Origin: Rhodocyclaceae bacterium
GTDB taxonomy: Bacteria; Pseudomonadota; Gammaproteobacteria; Burkholderiales; Rhodocyclaceae
Length of the DNA stretch: 64,000 nt
Direction: 5' to 3'
Assembly (NCBI GenBank): GCA_013388985.1
Contig: JACAEF010000030.1
Coordinates: 1-64,000, forward strand
In this document: positions 33,708-47,522 of the stretch, piece after piece
Numbering within the stretch: position 1 is the first letter of the stretch
Layout of the letters: each line of letters opens with the position of its first letter
Position numbers and translations under genes: made by a program
The notes under the pieces: generated by a model
Told to the model about the DNA's origin: nothing
Databases searched by the model: none
The model's input: the letters and a program-made list of their open reading frames with translations, nothing else

Positions 33708-34909
33708 ATCCCAATCTCGACAAGCTCCAGCCCTACCCGTTCGAAAAGCTGCGCGCGCTGCTTTCCGGCTGCCATCCTCCTGCCGACCTGACAGAGATCA
33801 AGCTGCACATCGGCGAGCCGCAGCATCCCACCCCACAGCTCATCAAGGATGCGCTGACCGCGAACCTCGCCGGCCTGGCGAGCTATCCGGCCACCAACGG
33901 CTCCGATGCGCTACGCCAGGCCATCGCCGCCTGGATCGCCCGGCGCTATCGTCTGCCGGCGCCGGATGCCGCGAGCCAGGTGCTGCCGGTCAATGGCTCG
34001 CGGGAAGCCCTGTTCGCCTTCGCGCAGGCCGTCGTCGCGCCGCGCCGGCACGAGCAGCCGGTGGTGATCTCGCCCAACCCCTTCTACCAGATCTACGAGG
34101 GTGCGGCGCTCTTGGCCGGTGCGCGGCCCTTCTACCTCAACACGCTGCCGGAAAACGACTTTCGCATGGATTTCTCGCGCGTGCCGGAGGAAGTCTGGCA
34201 GCAGACCCAGCTCATCTACGTCTGCTCGCCGGGAAATCCGACCGGCAAGGTGATGCCGCTTGCCGACTGGCAGACGCTGTTCGAGCTCTCCGACCGTTAC
34301 GGCTTCGTGATCGCTGCCGACGAATGCTATTCGGAAATCTACTTCGACGAGACGCAGCCGCCGCTCGGCGGGCTGGAAGCGGCACGCCGGCTCGGCCGCG
34401 ACGACTACAAGAATCTCGTCATGTTTTCGAGCCTGTCGAAGCGCTCGAACGTGCCGGGCCTGCGCTCCGGCTTCGTCGCCGGCGATGCGACGATCCTGAA
34501 AAAATTCTGGCTCTACCGCACCTACCACGGCTGCGCGATGAGCCCGCCCGTGCAGGCGGCAAGCATCGCCGCCTGGAACGACGAGGCGCACGTCGCGGCC
34601 AACCGCCGCCTCTATGTCGAGAAGTTCGCCCGCGTCACGCCGATCGTCGCGCGCCATCTGCGAACCGCCGTGCCCGATGCCGGCTTCTATCTGTGGGCCG
34701 ACGTCTCGCCCACCGGGCTCTCCGACACCGAATTCACCCGCCGGCTGCACGATCAATATAATGTAAGTGTCCTGCCTGGCAGCTTTCTGGCGCGCGACGC
34801 CGCCGGCGCCAATCCGGGACGCGATTTCGTCCGCATCGCGCTGGTCGCCGGTCTCGAAGAATGCCAAAGTGCGGCCGAGCGCATCGCCGCCTTCTGCTCC
34901 TCACTCTGA
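33704..34909 (+). CDS. dapC: Succinyldiaminopimelate transaminase DapC
   Basis: Class I PLP aminotransferase of the lysine/meso-DAP pathway. The 401-residue protein shows CSPGNPTGKV, the DECYSEIYFDE strand, and PLP lysine in SSLSKRSNVPGLRSGF. The ATG at 33704 overlaps the upstream stop. It is followed by dapD and dapE, which supports DapC rather than another aminotransferase. Confidence 0.95.
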   Translation: MNPNLDKLQPYPFEKLRALLSGCHPPADLTEIKLHIGEPQHPTPQLIKDALTANLAGLASYPATNGSDALRQAIAAWIARRYRLPAPDAASQVLPVNGSREALFAFAQAVVAPRRHEQPVVISPNPFYQIYEGAALLAGARPFYLNTLPENDFRMDFSRVPEEVWQQTQLIYVCSPGNPTGKVMPLADWQTLFELSDRYGFVIAADECYSEIYFDETQPPLGGLEAARRLGRDDYKNLVMFSSLSKRSNVPGLRSGFVAGDATILKKFWLYRTYHGCAMSPPVQAASIAAWNDEAHVAANRRLYVEKFARVTPIVARHLRTAVPDAGFYLWADVSPTGLSDTEFTRRLHDQYNVSVLPGSFLARDAAGANPGRDFVRIALVAGLEECQSAAERIAAFCSSL

Positions 34910-34924
34910 ACACAAGGAACCGCC

Positions 34925-35743
34925 ATGTCCGAACTGCAAAGCCTCATCGAACAATACTGGGAAGATCGCGCCAACCTGAAGCCCGGCTCCGCGCCGGCGC
35001 GCCTGGGCGAAGCCGTCAAGACCGTGCTCGACGAGCTCGACGCCGGTCGCCTGCGCGTCGCCGAGAAGATCGACGGCCAGTGGGTGACCCATCAGTGGAT
35101 CAAGAAGGCGGTGCTGCTGTCGTTCCGCCTCGAGGACAACGTCGTCATGGACGGCGGCTGCCTGCGTTACTTCGACAAGGTGCCGACCAAGTTCGCCAAG
35201 TACGACACCCACCTGTTCCAGAAAGGCGGCTTCCGCGTCGTGCCGGGCGCGGTGGTGCGCCGCGGCGCCTACATCGCCCCGTCGGTGGTGCTGATGCCGA
35301 GCTTCGTCAACATCGGCGCCTACGTCGGCGAAGGCACGATGGTCGACACCTGGGCCACCGTCGGCTCCTGTGCGCAGATCGGCAAGAACGTGCATCTCTC
35401 CGGCGGCGTCGGCATCGGCGGCGTGCTGGAGCCCTTGCAGGCCAACCCGACCATCATCGGCGACAACTGCTTCATCGGCGCGCGCTCCGAGGTCGTCGAG
35501 GGCGTCATCGTCGAGGACAACTGCGTGATCTCGATGGGCGTGTTCATCGGCCAGAGCACCAAGATCTTCGACCGCACCACCGGCGAGATCATCTATGGCC
35601 GCGTGCCTGCAGGCTCTGTCGTCGTCAGCGGCAACCTGCCCTCGAAGGACGGCAGCTACAGCCTCTACTGCGCGGTGATCGTCAAGAAGGTCGACGCGCA
35701 GACCCGCTCGAAGACCAGCATCAACGAACTGCTGCGCGACTGA
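34925..35743 (+). CDS. dapD: 2,3,4,5-tetrahydropyridine-2,6-dicarboxylate N-succinyltransferase DapD
   Basis: Acyltransferase of the succinylase branch of DAP synthesis. The 272 residues have the N-terminal helical domain and the left-handed beta-helix made of hexapeptide repeats (about 100-230), with [18 protein letters not shown] and [11 protein letters not shown]. An AAGGA site precedes the ATG. Length is standard. Confidence 0.98.
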   Translation: MSELQSLIEQYWEDRANLKPGSAPARLGEAVKTVLDELDAGRLRVAEKIDGQWVTHQWIKKAVLLSFRLEDNVVMDGGCLRYFDKVPTKFAKYDTHLFQKGGFRVVPGAVVRRGAYIAPSVVLMPSFVNIGAYVGEGTMVDTWATVGSCAQIGKNVHLSGGVGIGGVLEPLQANPTIIGDNCFIGARSEVVEGVIVEDNCVISMGVFIGQSTKIFDRTTGEIIYGRVPAGSVVVSGNLPSKDGSYSLYCAVIVKKVDAQTRSKTSINELLRD

Positions 35744-35754
35744 AGGACATCGGC

Positions 35755-38063
<2,309 letters not shown>

Positions 38064-38088
38064 CCGTGCCGTCCCACCAGCGCCGATT
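38064..38088 (-). repeat. 25 bp dispersed repeat, copy 10 (dapE-prmB gap)
   Basis: Copy in minus orientation filling most of the 31-base gap between dapE and prmB. It leaves no ribosome site before the prmB GTG. Confidence 0.9.
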
Positions 38089-38094
38089 TTTCAC

Positions 38095-38988
38095 GTGTCC
38101 GAACTCCTCGACGACCTGATCACGATCCGCGACTGGCTGCGCTGGGGCGTAAGCCGCTTCCACGAGGCGAAGCTCTTTTTCGGTCACGGCTGCGACAACG
38201 CCCACGACGAAGCCGCCTGGCTGATCCTCCACGCCCTGCACCTGCCGCCGGACCGCCTCGATCCCTATCTCGACGCGCGACTGACCCGCCACGAGCGGCT
38301 GGCCGTGCTGGAACTTTTACAGCAGCGCATCACGCGGCGGCTCCCTGCCGCCTATCTGACGCACGAAGCCTGGCAGGCGGGCCTGCGCTTCTATGTCGAT
38401 GAACGCGTGCTGATCCCGCGTTCCTATTTCGCCGATCTGCTCGTCGAAGGTTTCTCGCCCTGGGTCGAAGATCCGGAGGCGATCGAATCCGCGCTCGATC
38501 TATGCACCGGCTCGGGCTGTCTCGCGATCCTGATGGCGCACGCCTTCCCGAACGCGAAGATCGACGCCGCCGACCTCTCCGCCGACGCGCTCGAAGTAGC
38601 GAAACGCAACGTCGCCGACTACGGTCTCGAAGACCGCATCCGCCTCATTCAGGGCGATCTGTTCGAGAATTTAGGCAAGCGCAAATACGATCTGATCATC
38701 AGCAACCCCCCCTACGTCACCGCGCAGGCGATGCGCGAGCTGCCGCCGGAATACCGCCACGAGCCGGCGCTGGCGCTCGCGGCGGGCGAAGACGGCCTCG
38801 ATATCGTGCGCCGCATCCTCGCCGGCGCGAAGGCGCATCTGAAGCCGCACGGCCTGCTCGCCGTCGAAGTCGGCCACAACCGCGATCTCGTCGAAGCCGC
38901 CTTCCCGCAGCTGCCGCTCACCTGGCTCGACACCGAGAGCGGCGAAGGGAAGATCTTCCTGCTGCGGAGGGAAGATCTGGTCGCCTGA
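38095..38988 (+). CDS. prmB: 50S ribosomal protein L3 N5-glutamine methyltransferase PrmB
   Basis: SAM-dependent methyltransferase that modifies a Gln in ribosomal protein L3. It carries LDLCTGSGCLAILMA (SAM site) and the Gln-specific NPPYV motif at about residues 204-208. It is 297 residues, as expected. PrmB is chosen over PrmC because of the N-terminal region with ELLDDLITIRDWLRWGVSRF. The start is GTG. The following 77 bases hold a terminator. Confidence 0.95.
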   Translation: MSELLDDLITIRDWLRWGVSRFHEAKLFFGHGCDNAHDEAAWLILHALHLPPDRLDPYLDARLTRHERLAVLELLQQRITRRLPAAYLTHEAWQAGLRFYVDERVLIPRSYFADLLVEGFSPWVEDPEAIESALDLCTGSGCLAILMAHAFPNAKIDAADLSADALEVAKRNVADYGLEDRIRLIQGDLFENLGKRKYDLIISNPPYVTAQAMRELPPEYRHEPALALAAGEDGLDIVRRILAGAKAHLKPHGLLAVEVGHNRDLVEAAFPQLPLTWLDTESGEGKIFLLRREDLVA

Positions 38989-39013
38989 AGCAGACTTTCG
39001 GCGCCCAAAAAAA

Positions 39014-39039
39014 CAACGCCCACTTGAAAGTGGGCGTTG
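39014..39039 (-). terminator. Intrinsic terminator of the PEP-CTERM gene 39066-39842
   Basis: Perfect inverted repeat CAACGCCCACTT / AAGTGGGCGTTG with a 3-base loop. On the minus strand it is followed by TTTTTTT, so it terminates the PEP-CTERM transcript. On the plus strand, where prmB ends, there is an A-run before but no T-run after it. Confidence 0.8.
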
Positions 39040-39065
39040 AGCGGTTCAGACGAAGTAGTCAGCGA

Positions 39066-39842
39066 TCACGCTGTCTTACGGCGTCTCACCGCAAGGCCGG
39101 CCAGTCCAAGACCCATCAAGGCGAGCGTCGCGGGTTCCGGGACCGTACCACCGCCCGAGCCGTTGTCGCCACCCCCACCCTGGACGGTGCCGAAACCATC
39201 GAGATACACATATCCCCAGTGCCCGCCATAGGGGCAGTCGGACGCCAGCAGGCTGATTTCAAAGTTGTGGCCTTGGGTGACGTTCAGGGAAACCTCGGTC
39301 CAATTGTTCCAGTAGATATACCCAAATGCCACATTGAAGAGCCCAGGCGCAGTCGCTGACGAGTAAGCGACGTTGTACAGGACGCTGTTCGTCGTCAGAT
39401 CGGTGATCTTGAGACCGAAAATATCGGAATCCGTCACGCCATGCGATGCTTCGAGCACGGCAGCCCACGCGAAGTTGATCGAGGTGCCGTCGTAATTATT
39501 GACGACCTGGCGAATCACATTGACCGAGTTATCGTTCCAGTCGTTATTGATGCGTGCGGAATAACTGCCATATTTGACCATGCTCTGCCCGGTGTAGGGA
39601 TCATTGCCAGCAGAGACGATGGCGCCTTGCCAATTGGTGTTGCTGCCCATATAGCTCGCCGGGTCGAGCGCCAGGGAACCATCGGGGTTGCCAGTAGCCT
39701 GGTTGTACGGAAGGGTACCAGACCCCAGTTGCCAGCCGGAATAGTCACCGTTTTCGAAACCCCCATTCAGAAAACTCGCCGCATTCGCCGACCCGATGGC
39801 CCCCATCGACAGAAGCGCGATTGCCAATGCCGTTTTTTTCAT
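39066..39842 (-). CDS. PEP-CTERM sorting domain protein
   Basis: 258-residue exported protein. It has a signal peptide (MKKTALAIALLSMGAIGSA), a beta-rich, Gly/Asn/Ser/Tyr-rich central part starting FLNGGFENGDYSGWQLGSG, a Gly-rich linker and the C-terminal sorting signal VPEPATLALMGLGLAGLAV followed by Arg-Arg-Arg. Exosortase is known to cleave this signal. The domain type FENG-YSGW resembles carbohydrate-binding-like or DUF642-like folds, but I do not assign a function. The ATG at 39842 has an AAGGGG site. It has a sigma-54 promoter at 39921-39935 and a TGT-N11-ACA element further up. Confidence 0.9.
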   Translation of the reverse strand: MKKTALAIALLSMGAIGSANAASFLNGGFENGDYSGWQLGSGTLPYNQATGNPDGSLALDPASYMGSNTNWQGAIVSAGNDPYTGQSMVKYGSYSARINNDWNDNSVNVIRQVVNNYDGTSINFAWAAVLEASHGVTDSDIFGLKITDLTTNSVLYNVAYSSATAPGLFNVAFGYIYWNNWTEVSLNVTQGHNFEISLLASDCPYGGHWGYVYLDGFGTVQGGGGDNGSGGGTVPEPATLALMGLGLAGLAVRRRKTA

Positions 39843-39920
39843 TTTTAAACCCCTTTCGACTTGTCCGTGGTAATCATGCGTATTAGGAAAATCGCATACC
39901 CCAAAGCGCAAAAGGGATAA

Positions 39921-39935
39921 GCATAGCGCGTGCCA
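39921..39935 (-). promoter_or_regulatory. Sigma-54 promoter of PEP-CTERM gene
   Basis: On the minus strand TGGCAC-GCGCT-ATGC, an almost exact -24/-12 promoter with GG and GC spaced by 10 bases. The predicted start lies near 39909, about 67 bases before the ATG. Confidence 0.75.
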
Positions 39936-39998
39936 CAAAAGATTATTACATTAGTATCAATTAGTTATCAAAAACACGATTGCCTGGACGATGTCATA

Positions 39999-40015
39999 TG
40001 TAAAAGATTTCGACA
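39999..40015 (-). promoter_or_regulatory. TGT-N11-ACA element, candidate activator site 2
   Basis: TGTCGAAATCTTTTACA on the minus strand, the same pattern as at 396-412. Its centre is 79 bp from the promoter centre. The rest of this 269-base gap (39843-40111) is AT-rich and holds no other recognised feature. Confidence 0.6.
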
Positions 40016-40111
40016 TACTGGTGCGCTCAGTGGAGCGTAGCGTTCGTCATGACTGCGTTGGATTCAGACCGCCGCAGACGCTGTCGTTCGCCAGGATCAT
40101 CTGTCTTCTCC

Positions 40112-40849
40112 TCAAAACCGTTCGTCCGGGCGCAGGTAGCGCCACTGCCCCGGCGGCAGATCGCCGAGCCTGACTTTGCCGATGCGCACGCGCTTCAAGC
40201 CTACGACGCGCAGGCCGACGAGCTCGCACATGCGGCGGATCTGGCGCTTCCGGCCTTCCTTGAGGATGAACTGCAACTGGTCCTCGTTCTGCCAGCGCAC
40301 CTTCGCCCGCCTCAAGGGCTTGCCGTCGAGGGAGAGGCCGTGATTGAGCAGCGCCAGGCCGCGATCGATGAGCCGGCCTTCGACACGGACGAGATATTCC
40401 TTCTCGATTTCGCTGTGTTCGCCGATCAGCTGCCGCGCGATGCGGCCATCCTGCGTCAGCACCAGCAAGCCCGTCGAATCGATATCGAGCCGCCCGGCTG
40501 GCGCCAGCCCTTTGAGAATGGACGGTTGGAAACGCCGTGTATCTCCGACCATCTGGTTTTCGGGCCTCACCAGCACGACCGCAGGCAAGTAGCCGTCCTC
40601 GGCCTGCCCCGAGACATAGCCCACCGGCTTGTTGAGCAGGATCGTCGCCTGCTGCGACTGCCGGTTCTGCGCGCGGGAGGCGAGTTCGATCTTGGCGTCG
40701 GGGGCTGCGCGTGTGCCGAGCTGCGTCACCTTTTCGCCATTGACGAAGACCAGGCCCTGCTCGATGTAGGCATCGGCCTCGCGGCGCGAGCACATGCCGC
40801 GCTGCGCCATCAGTTTGGAAATCCGCTCGCCTGCTTGCGTATCATTCAT
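40112..40849 (-). CDS. rluF: 23S rRNA pseudouridine synthase, RluF-like
   Basis: RsuA/RluB/RluE/RluF-family enzyme of 245 residues. It has an N-terminal S4 domain (about 8-55) and the catalytic motif [17 protein letters not shown]. The motif [16 protein letters not shown] and the sequence [11 protein letters not shown] agree best with RluF, which modifies U2604 of 23S rRNA. It faces rlmJ with only 22 bases between start codons. Confidence 0.88.
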   Translation of the reverse strand: MNDTQAGERISKLMAQRGMCSRREADAYIEQGLVFVNGEKVTQLGTRAAPDAKIELASRAQNRQSQQATILLNKPVGYVSGQAEDGYLPAVVLVRPENQMVGDTRRFQPSILKGLAPAGRLDIDSTGLLVLTQDGRIARQLIGEHSEIEKEYLVRVEGRLIDRGLALLNHGLSLDGKPLRRAKVRWQNEDQLQFILKEGRKRQIRRMCELVGLRVVGLKRVRIGKVRLGDLPPGQWRYLRPDERF

Positions 40850-40871
40850 GGCCCGATTGTAAAGGTCTGCG

Positions 40872-41720
40872 ATGCTTTCCTACCGTCACGTCTTCCATGC
40901 CGGCAACCACGCCGACGTCCTCAAGCACACGGTGCTGCTCGCAGTGCTCGATTACCTGAACCAGAAAGACAAGCCCTATTGGGTCATCGATACCCATGCC
41001 GGCGCGGGCGGCTATGTGCTCACGGCGGGTCGGGCGAAAACGCATGCCGAATGGTTTGAGGGCATCGGTCGGCTGTGGCAGCGCGCCGACCTGCCGCCGC
41101 TCATCGCCCGTTACGTCGCCGCGGTGCGCGCCGACAACCCGGAGGGCAAGCTCAAGCGCTATCCGGGCTCGCCGCTCCTCGCCTTGCGCGCGACGCGGCC
41201 CATGGACCGGCTGCGGCTCTTCGAGCTGCATCCCGCCGACGTGAAATTGTTGGCACAGGCCATCGCCGCCGCTGCGCCGGATGCGCAAAAGCGCGTGCAG
41301 ATCCGGCAGGAAGACGGCTTTGCCGGCCTGAAAGCCCTGCTACCGCCTCCGCCGCGCCGCGGTCTGGTGCTGATCGATCCCTCTTACGAGGACAAGCGCG
41401 ACTACGCGGCGGTCGTCACGGCGGTCAAGGAGGGCCTGCAGCGCTTCGCCAACGGCACGTTCATGGTCTGGTATCCGCTCTTGCAGAAGAACGAGAGCAT
41501 TCAGCTTGCCGGCAAGCTGAAGAAGCTCGCGCCCGAGTGGTTGAATGCGACGCTCACCGTCCAGCCGCCCTCCTCCGATGGCCTGGGCATGCACGGCAGC
41601 GGCGTGTTCCTCGTCAACCCACCGTGGACGCTCGCCGCCGCGCTGAAGGACACGCTGCCGTGGCTTGCCGAGGTGCTGAAAGTCGGCGCTGGAGGGACGG
41701 CAGCCTGGACGGTCGAAGCC

Positions 41721-41732
<12 letters not shown>
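40872..41732 (+). CDS. rlmJ: 23S rRNA (adenine(2030)-N(6))-methyltransferase RlmJ
   Basis: Methylates A2030 in 23S rRNA. It opens with [18 protein letters not shown], the family signature; the catalytic motif is IDPSYED (variant of DPPY). The C-terminal 17 residues are largely encoded by a copy of the dispersed repeat (K-V-G-A-G-G-T-A, residues 270-277). Without it the family normally ends near the preceding LPWLAEVL. The last 12 bases overlap the convergent synthetase gene. Confidence 0.95.
41679..41703 (+). repeat. 25 bp dispersed repeat, copy 11 (inside rlmJ end)
   Basis: In-frame sense copy with centre AGGG, extending the C-terminus of RlmJ as K-V-G-A-G-G-T-A. Confidence 0.9.
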
Positions 41733-43673
<1,941 letters not shown>

Positions 43674-43826
43674 GGTCGATATCCTGCGAGCGCCAGGGAA
43701 GTTAGCGTGGAACGCCTTACTGGCCGACCGCCCCCTTGGACGTTCCATCGACTGTGGGTGCCCGAGACCGGCGATGCGGCGTTCGAAATTATAATTGTGC
43801 GCTGCGCCACCGAAGGGAGTGAAAAA

Positions 43827-45401
43827 ATGGAACGAGAAGCGATGGAATTCGACGTGGTGGTGGTCGGCGGCGGGCCGGCGGGCCTCTCGGCTGCGATCCG
43901 GCTCAAACAGCTCGACCCGGGCATCAATGTCTGCCTGATCGACAAGGGCGCGGAAATCGGCGCCCACATCCTCTCCGGCGCGGTGATGGACCCGCGTGCG
44001 CTGACCGAACTGTTCCCGGACTGGCAGGAACGCAATGCCCCGCTCGACACGCCGGTCACCGAAGACCGGCTGCTGTTCCTCTCCGAAAAAAGTGCCTGGG
44101 CCCTGCCGGCCGCGCTCTTGCCCGCCTGCTTCCACAACGAAGGCAACTACGTTATCAGCCTCGGCGAGGTCTGCCGCTGGCTGGGGCGCGAGGCCGAAGC
44201 GCTCGGCGTCGAGGTCTATGCCGGTTTCGCCGGTGCCGATGTCCTCTATGACGGCGACACGGTGGCCGGCGTGATCACCGGCGACATGGGGATCCTCAAG
44301 AACGGCGAACCTGGACCGAATTTCCAGCCCGGCATGGAACTGCGCGCGAAATACACGCTGTTCGCCGAAGGCTGCCGCGGCCACCTGGGCAAGCGGCTCG
44401 AACAGCGCTTCAATCTGCGCGCCGGCGCCGGCCCGCAGGTCTATGGCATCGGCATCAAGGAGCTATGGCAGGTGGCACCGGAACGGCATCGCAAGGGCCT
44501 CGTCATGCACACCGCCGGCTGGCCGCTGGACAATGACACCTACGGCGGTGGCTTCTGCTATCACTATGGCAACGAGGCACAGCCGCACCTCGTCTCCTTC
44601 GGCCTCGTCGTCGGTCTCGGCTACAGCAACCCATGGCTTTCACCCTTCGAGGAGATGCAACGGCTCAAGACCCACCCGGCGCTGCGGCCCCTGTTCGAAG
44701 GCGGCACACGGCTCGCCTATGGCGCGCGCGCTCTCGTCTCGGGAGGGCTGCAAGCCCTGCCCAAGCTGATCTTCCCCGGCGGGGCGCTGATCGGCGACGA
44801 CGCGGGTTTTCTCGTCGCCTCGCGCATCAAGGGCTCGCACGCGGCGATCAAGTCGGGCATGCTCGCCGCCGAAGCCGTGGCCGCCGCGCTCGCTGAAGGA
44901 CGCAGTGGCGACGAGCTGACCGCCTACCCGGAAGCCTTCCGCAATTCCTGGCTGTTCGACGAACTCTACCGCGCGCGCAACTTCAAGCCGCTGATGGCCA
45001 AGGGGCTCTGGAAAGGCTCGCTGCTGTTCGGCATCGACCAGCAGCTCTTCCGCGGCAAGGCGCCCTGGACGCTGCGGCTCACGGCAGACCACGTCAAGCT
45101 CAAGCCCGCCGCGCAATGCCCGCCGATCGACTATCCGAAACCCGATGGCGTGATCACCTTCGACCGGCTCTCTTCGGTCTTCCTCTCGAACACCAACCAC
45201 GAAGAGGATCAGCCCTGCCATCTGCGTCTGAAAGATCCCGATGCGCCCGTGCGCCACAACCTGCCGCTCTATGCCGCGCCCGAGCAACGCTACTGCCCGG
45301 CGGGCGTCTATGAGATCGTCGAGGAAGGTAGCCAGCCGCGCTTGCAGATCAATGCGCAAAACTGCGTGCATTGCAAGACCTGCGACATCAAGGACCCGTG
45401 A
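43827..45401 (+). CDS. Electron transfer flavoprotein-ubiquinone oxidoreductase, ends at an early in-frame TGA
   Basis: ETF-QO passes electrons from ETF to ubiquinone in fatty-acid and amino-acid oxidation. The protein starts [20 protein letters not shown] (FAD site), contains the ubiquinone/membrane region, and ends with the 4Fe-4S ferredoxin domain [12 protein letters not shown]...[12 protein letters not shown]. The frame stops at TGA 45399-45401, 20 codons before the conserved end; the reading frame continues unbroken to a second TGA at 45459-45461. Family members have Thr or Ser at this position. The ATG has an AGGGAG site. The 153-base gap to the divergent ligase holds an ATTATAAT block usable as a -10 on either strand. 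Confidence 0.93.
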   Translation: MEREAMEFDVVVVGGGPAGLSAAIRLKQLDPGINVCLIDKGAEIGAHILSGAVMDPRALTELFPDWQERNAPLDTPVTEDRLLFLSEKSAWALPAALLPACFHNEGNYVISLGEVCRWLGREAEALGVEVYAGFAGADVLYDGDTVAGVITGDMGILKNGEPGPNFQPGMELRAKYTLFAEGCRGHLGKRLEQRFNLRAGAGPQVYGIGIKELWQVAPERHRKGLVMHTAGWPLDNDTYGGGFCYHYGNEAQPHLVSFGLVVGLGYSNPWLSPFEEMQRLKTHPALRPLFEGGTRLAYGARALVSGGLQALPKLIFPGGALIGDDAGFLVASRIKGSHAAIKSGMLAAEAVAAALAEGRSGDELTAYPEAFRNSWLFDELYRARNFKPLMAKGLWKGSLLFGIDQQLFRGKAPWTLRLTADHVKLKPAAQCPPIDYPKPDGVITFDRLSSVFLSNTNHEEDQPCHLRLKDPDAPVRHNLPLYAAPEQRYCPAGVYEIVEEGSQPRLQINAQNCVHCKTCDIKDP

Positions 45402-45461
45402 CAGAACATCGACTGGGTGCCGCCGCAGGGCGGCGAGGGGCCGATCTATCAAGGCATGTGA
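45402..45461 (+). other. In-frame conserved tail of ETF-QO beyond the early stop
   Basis: These codons translate to QNIDWVPPQGGEGPIYQGM and then TGA, matching the usual ETF-QO C-terminus. The conservation implies a recent nonsense change (a Ser codon TCA to TGA needs one base), a read error, or stop read-through. Confidence 0.8.
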
Positions 45462-45485
45462 AAGTCGGCGCTGGTGAGACGGCAT
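45461..45485 (+). repeat. 25 bp dispersed repeat, copy 13 (ETF-QO stop)
   Basis: Sense copy with centre TGAG; its first A is the last base of the second ETF-QO stop codon (TGAAAGTCGG). Confidence 0.9.
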
Positions 45486-45492
45486 TCAAAAA

Positions 45493-45517
45493 GAGAAGGC
45501 CCTCAGCGGGCCTTCTC
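45493..45517. terminator. Hairpin between convergent ETF-QO and PEP-CTERM genes
   Basis: Perfect inverted repeat GAGAAGGCCC / GGGCCTTCTC with a 5-base loop. A T-run follows on the minus strand (from CAAAAA on the plus strand), so it mainly serves the PEP-CTERM gene, but it can act on both. Confidence 0.75.
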
Positions 45518-45550
45518 CATTCGATCTTTGAATCTTTGATTTTCCGCCGC

Positions 45551-46687
45551 TCAGTTATTCTTGACACGCCGGCGCAGCGCGGCAAGCCCGAGCAATCCCA
45601 GTCCGGCGAGCGCCAATGCCTGGGGTTCCGGCACTTGACCGGTGACCGGGCCGGCCATCAGGAAGACATCTCCGTATCCGCCCCCATCGCAATGCGTCGT
45701 CGGCAGACCGTCGGCCAATGCAGGACCATTCTTTCTATCCGTGCCGCCGAAGCAGCCCATGCGCAGCTGCACCGAGATCGTATCGTACCCTTGCGCCAGC
45801 AACGCTTCTAGATTGCTGTTCAGCTCGGGAATGAAATTGACGAATTCGGTGCTGTTGGTGGCCTTCGAGGTCGGATATTCGACATACCCGCTGAAGCCGT
45901 TGCTCGCGCACGTGCCGCTATAAATGGGCTGGATGTCGGTGATCACGCCGCCGACGTATTTCACGCAGTCGGCCGCCACCACGGTGACGAAATCGGTCGA
46001 TTTGGGCACGGTGCTGTTGGTGCCATCGAAGTCATAGGAGGAATTGAAGCTGCCGTATCCCACCGTACTCCGGTTCAGCTCGTAATTGATGTTCGTCTTG
46101 ACGCCTTGCAGATCGCGCACCGTGATCAGCGCCCAGACATCGAGGGAACCCAGGCCGTTCTGGGGCTGGTTGAAGTCGAAACCGATCAGCAGATCGCGCC
46201 GGGTGCCGCCGATGGTCAGGGCCTGGATCAGATAATCGATGCCGACATCCCAGCTTTTCGCCGTATCGCCCGCCGGGCCGCCGGCGGGATCCGGGAACTG
46301 GGTATCCCCGGTCATGAAATAGTGGTTACCCTGCGTATTGGCGAAATAGCCATTCTCCACTTGCCCATTGACGGGATTGGTATCGGAATTGTCGAGAGCC
46401 GCGCTGCCGCCCGCATCGACGACGATGTAACTCTTCAATGCCCCTTGCGGCGTCGGAATCGCATAGCCCGTCGGGATGTCGGTTTGATTGCCCAAGCCGG
46501 CGAGCAGATTGAGCAGGCTCGTCGAGCAGCTCACGACGTCGCCGTACGAGGCGCAGCCGGGAGAAGTGTTGTAATCGATCGCCTTCGGATAGACAGGCAA
46601 TGGGTCTGCCGCTGCAGTTCCAGAAATCCCCAGCGTTGCAAGCAGACTGATGAGGGGAAGGATTTTGTATATCGCTTTGGTTTTCAT
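45551..46687 (-). CDS. PEP-CTERM sorting domain protein
   Basis: 378-residue exported protein. Signal peptide (hydrophobic LPLISLLATLGISGTAAA), a middle part rich in Gly, Asn, Asp, Ser and Thr with four to six Cys, and the C-terminal signal VPEPQALALAGLGLLGLAA followed by Arg-Arg-Arg. I chose the ATG at 46687, which has GAGG 7 bases upstream; an ATG at 46699 is possible. Function is unknown. Transcription is predicted from a sigma-54 promoter, as for the other exported proteins here. Confidence 0.9.
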   Translation of the reverse strand: MKTKAIYKILPLISLLATLGISGTAAADPLPVYPKAIDYNTSPGCASYGDVVSCSTSLLNLLAGLGNQTDIPTGYAIPTPQGALKSYIVVDAGGSAALDNSDTNPVNGQVENGYFANTQGNHYFMTGDTQFPDPAGGPAGDTAKSWDVGIDYLIQALTIGGTRRDLLIGFDFNQPQNGLGSLDVWALITVRDLQGVKTNINYELNRSTVGYGSFNSSYDFDGTNSTVPKSTDFVTVVAADCVKYVGGVITDIQPIYSGTCASNGFSGYVEYPTSKATNSTEFVNFIPELNSNLEALLAQGYDTISVQLRMGCFGGTDRKNGPALADGLPTTHCDGGGYGDVFLMAGPVTGQVPEPQALALAGLGLLGLAALRRRVKNN

Positions 46688-46727
46688 GATTCGCCTCATG
46701 AGACGCTATTTCGACGATCTAACCAAA

Positions 46728-46742
46728 GCAATATCTGCGCCC
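46728..46742 (-). promoter_or_regulatory. Sigma-54 promoter of PEP-CTERM gene
   Basis: On the minus strand GGGCGC-AGATA-TTGC, with GG and GC spaced by 10 bases. The predicted start lies near 46716, about 29 bases before the ATG. The first consensus T is G. Confidence 0.65.
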
Positions 46743-46794
46743 AAAAACCAACTACCTGATCGAATATGATTTTTCGCAAACCACCGACAGGCGG

Positions 46795-46811
46795 TGTCAA
46801 TTTTGTCGACA
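46795..46811 (-). promoter_or_regulatory. TGT-N11-ACA element, candidate activator site 3
   Basis: TGTCGACAAAATTGACA on the minus strand. Its centre is 68 bp from the promoter centre, about one helical turn closer than in the other two genes. Confidence 0.55.
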
Positions 46812-46829
46812 CACGCGAGCGGGCATGGG

Positions 46830-47522
46830 TCAGGGGCGAGGCTCCTTCTTCTTCCAGAGATAGCGGCGGTCGTCGAAGCTGCCGACCCAGCGCGGGAAAT
46901 AGACGACCATCAGCGTGATCGCGGCGCCGTTGAGCCAGCCTTCGGCGAAGCCGAGCAGGATGTAGAACGGCAGGTAATCCGAGAACAGCAGCTCCAGCGT
47001 ATAGACACCGCTTCCCCACAGAACCAGGCCGCTGAACACCCCGCTGGCGATCACGGCCAGCGCCCCGCCAAAGAAAGCGGCGACGAAGAAAAAGACGAAA
47101 ATGTTGGGCGGCAGGAAGCGTTCGACGAAGCGCCATACCCCGTGGGCGACGAAGATCGGCACCACGGCGAACGCCAGCATGTTCAACGCGTAAGCCTGCC
47201 AGCCGGCGACGCCTTTGAGCCCTGCATTGAAGGTCACCGCCGCGAGCACCACCGACAGCCCGATCAGGGCCAATTGCCGGCCGAACATCAGCGTGAAGGC
47301 CGTGGCGCCGAGCAGGTGCAGATGCAGCCCGGGTTTAGCGCCGGCCTTCAGGCTCCAGACCAGCGTGAGCACGACGATCGTGCCCATCCAGACATGCATC
47401 TGGCCGTTGTCGGCGAGACGCTTCCAGGGCGCGGTGCGGACGGCCCACAGCAACAGCAGGGCATACGGGAAGAAGGCCCCGTAAGCCCAGAAGTCGCCGA
47501 ACAGGCCGTCGGTGAAGTTCAT
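46830..47522 (-). CDS. CbiM-like energy-coupling-factor type membrane protein
   Basis: 230 residues with six to seven membrane segments. The block [18 protein letters not shown] followed by QLALIGL resembles the CbiM/NikM-like family (COG3235-type), related to the substrate-binding component of cobalt/nickel ECF transporters. No ATPase or CbiQ partner is adjacent, so transport is uncertain. The N-terminal His-2 signature of CbiM (MHIMEG) is absent. It overlaps etfA by 4 bases. Confidence 0.7.
   Translation of the reverse strand: MNFTDGLFGDFWAYGAFFPYALLLLWAVRTAPWKRLADNGQMHVWMGTIVVLTLVWSLKAGAKPGLHLHLLGATAFTLMFGRQLALIGLSVVLAAVTFNAGLKGVAGWQAYALNMLAFAVVPIFVAHGVWRFVERFLPPNIFVFFFVAAFFGGALAVIASGVFSGLVLWGSGVYTLELLFSDYLPFYILLGFAEGWLNGAAITLMVVYFPRWVGSFDDRRYLWKKKEPRP

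Noticed and set aside
43785-43796. Confident promoter at the ATTATAAT block between the synthetase and ETF-QO genes
   Set aside because: A TATAAT can be read on both strands, but no acceptable -35 box lies at 16-18 bases on either; mentioned only within the gene entry.
45399-45401. Selenocysteine codon in ETF-QO
   Set aside because: No selenocysteine is known at this position in the family (Ser or Thr is usual) and no SECIS-like hairpin directly follows; a nonsense change or read error is simpler.
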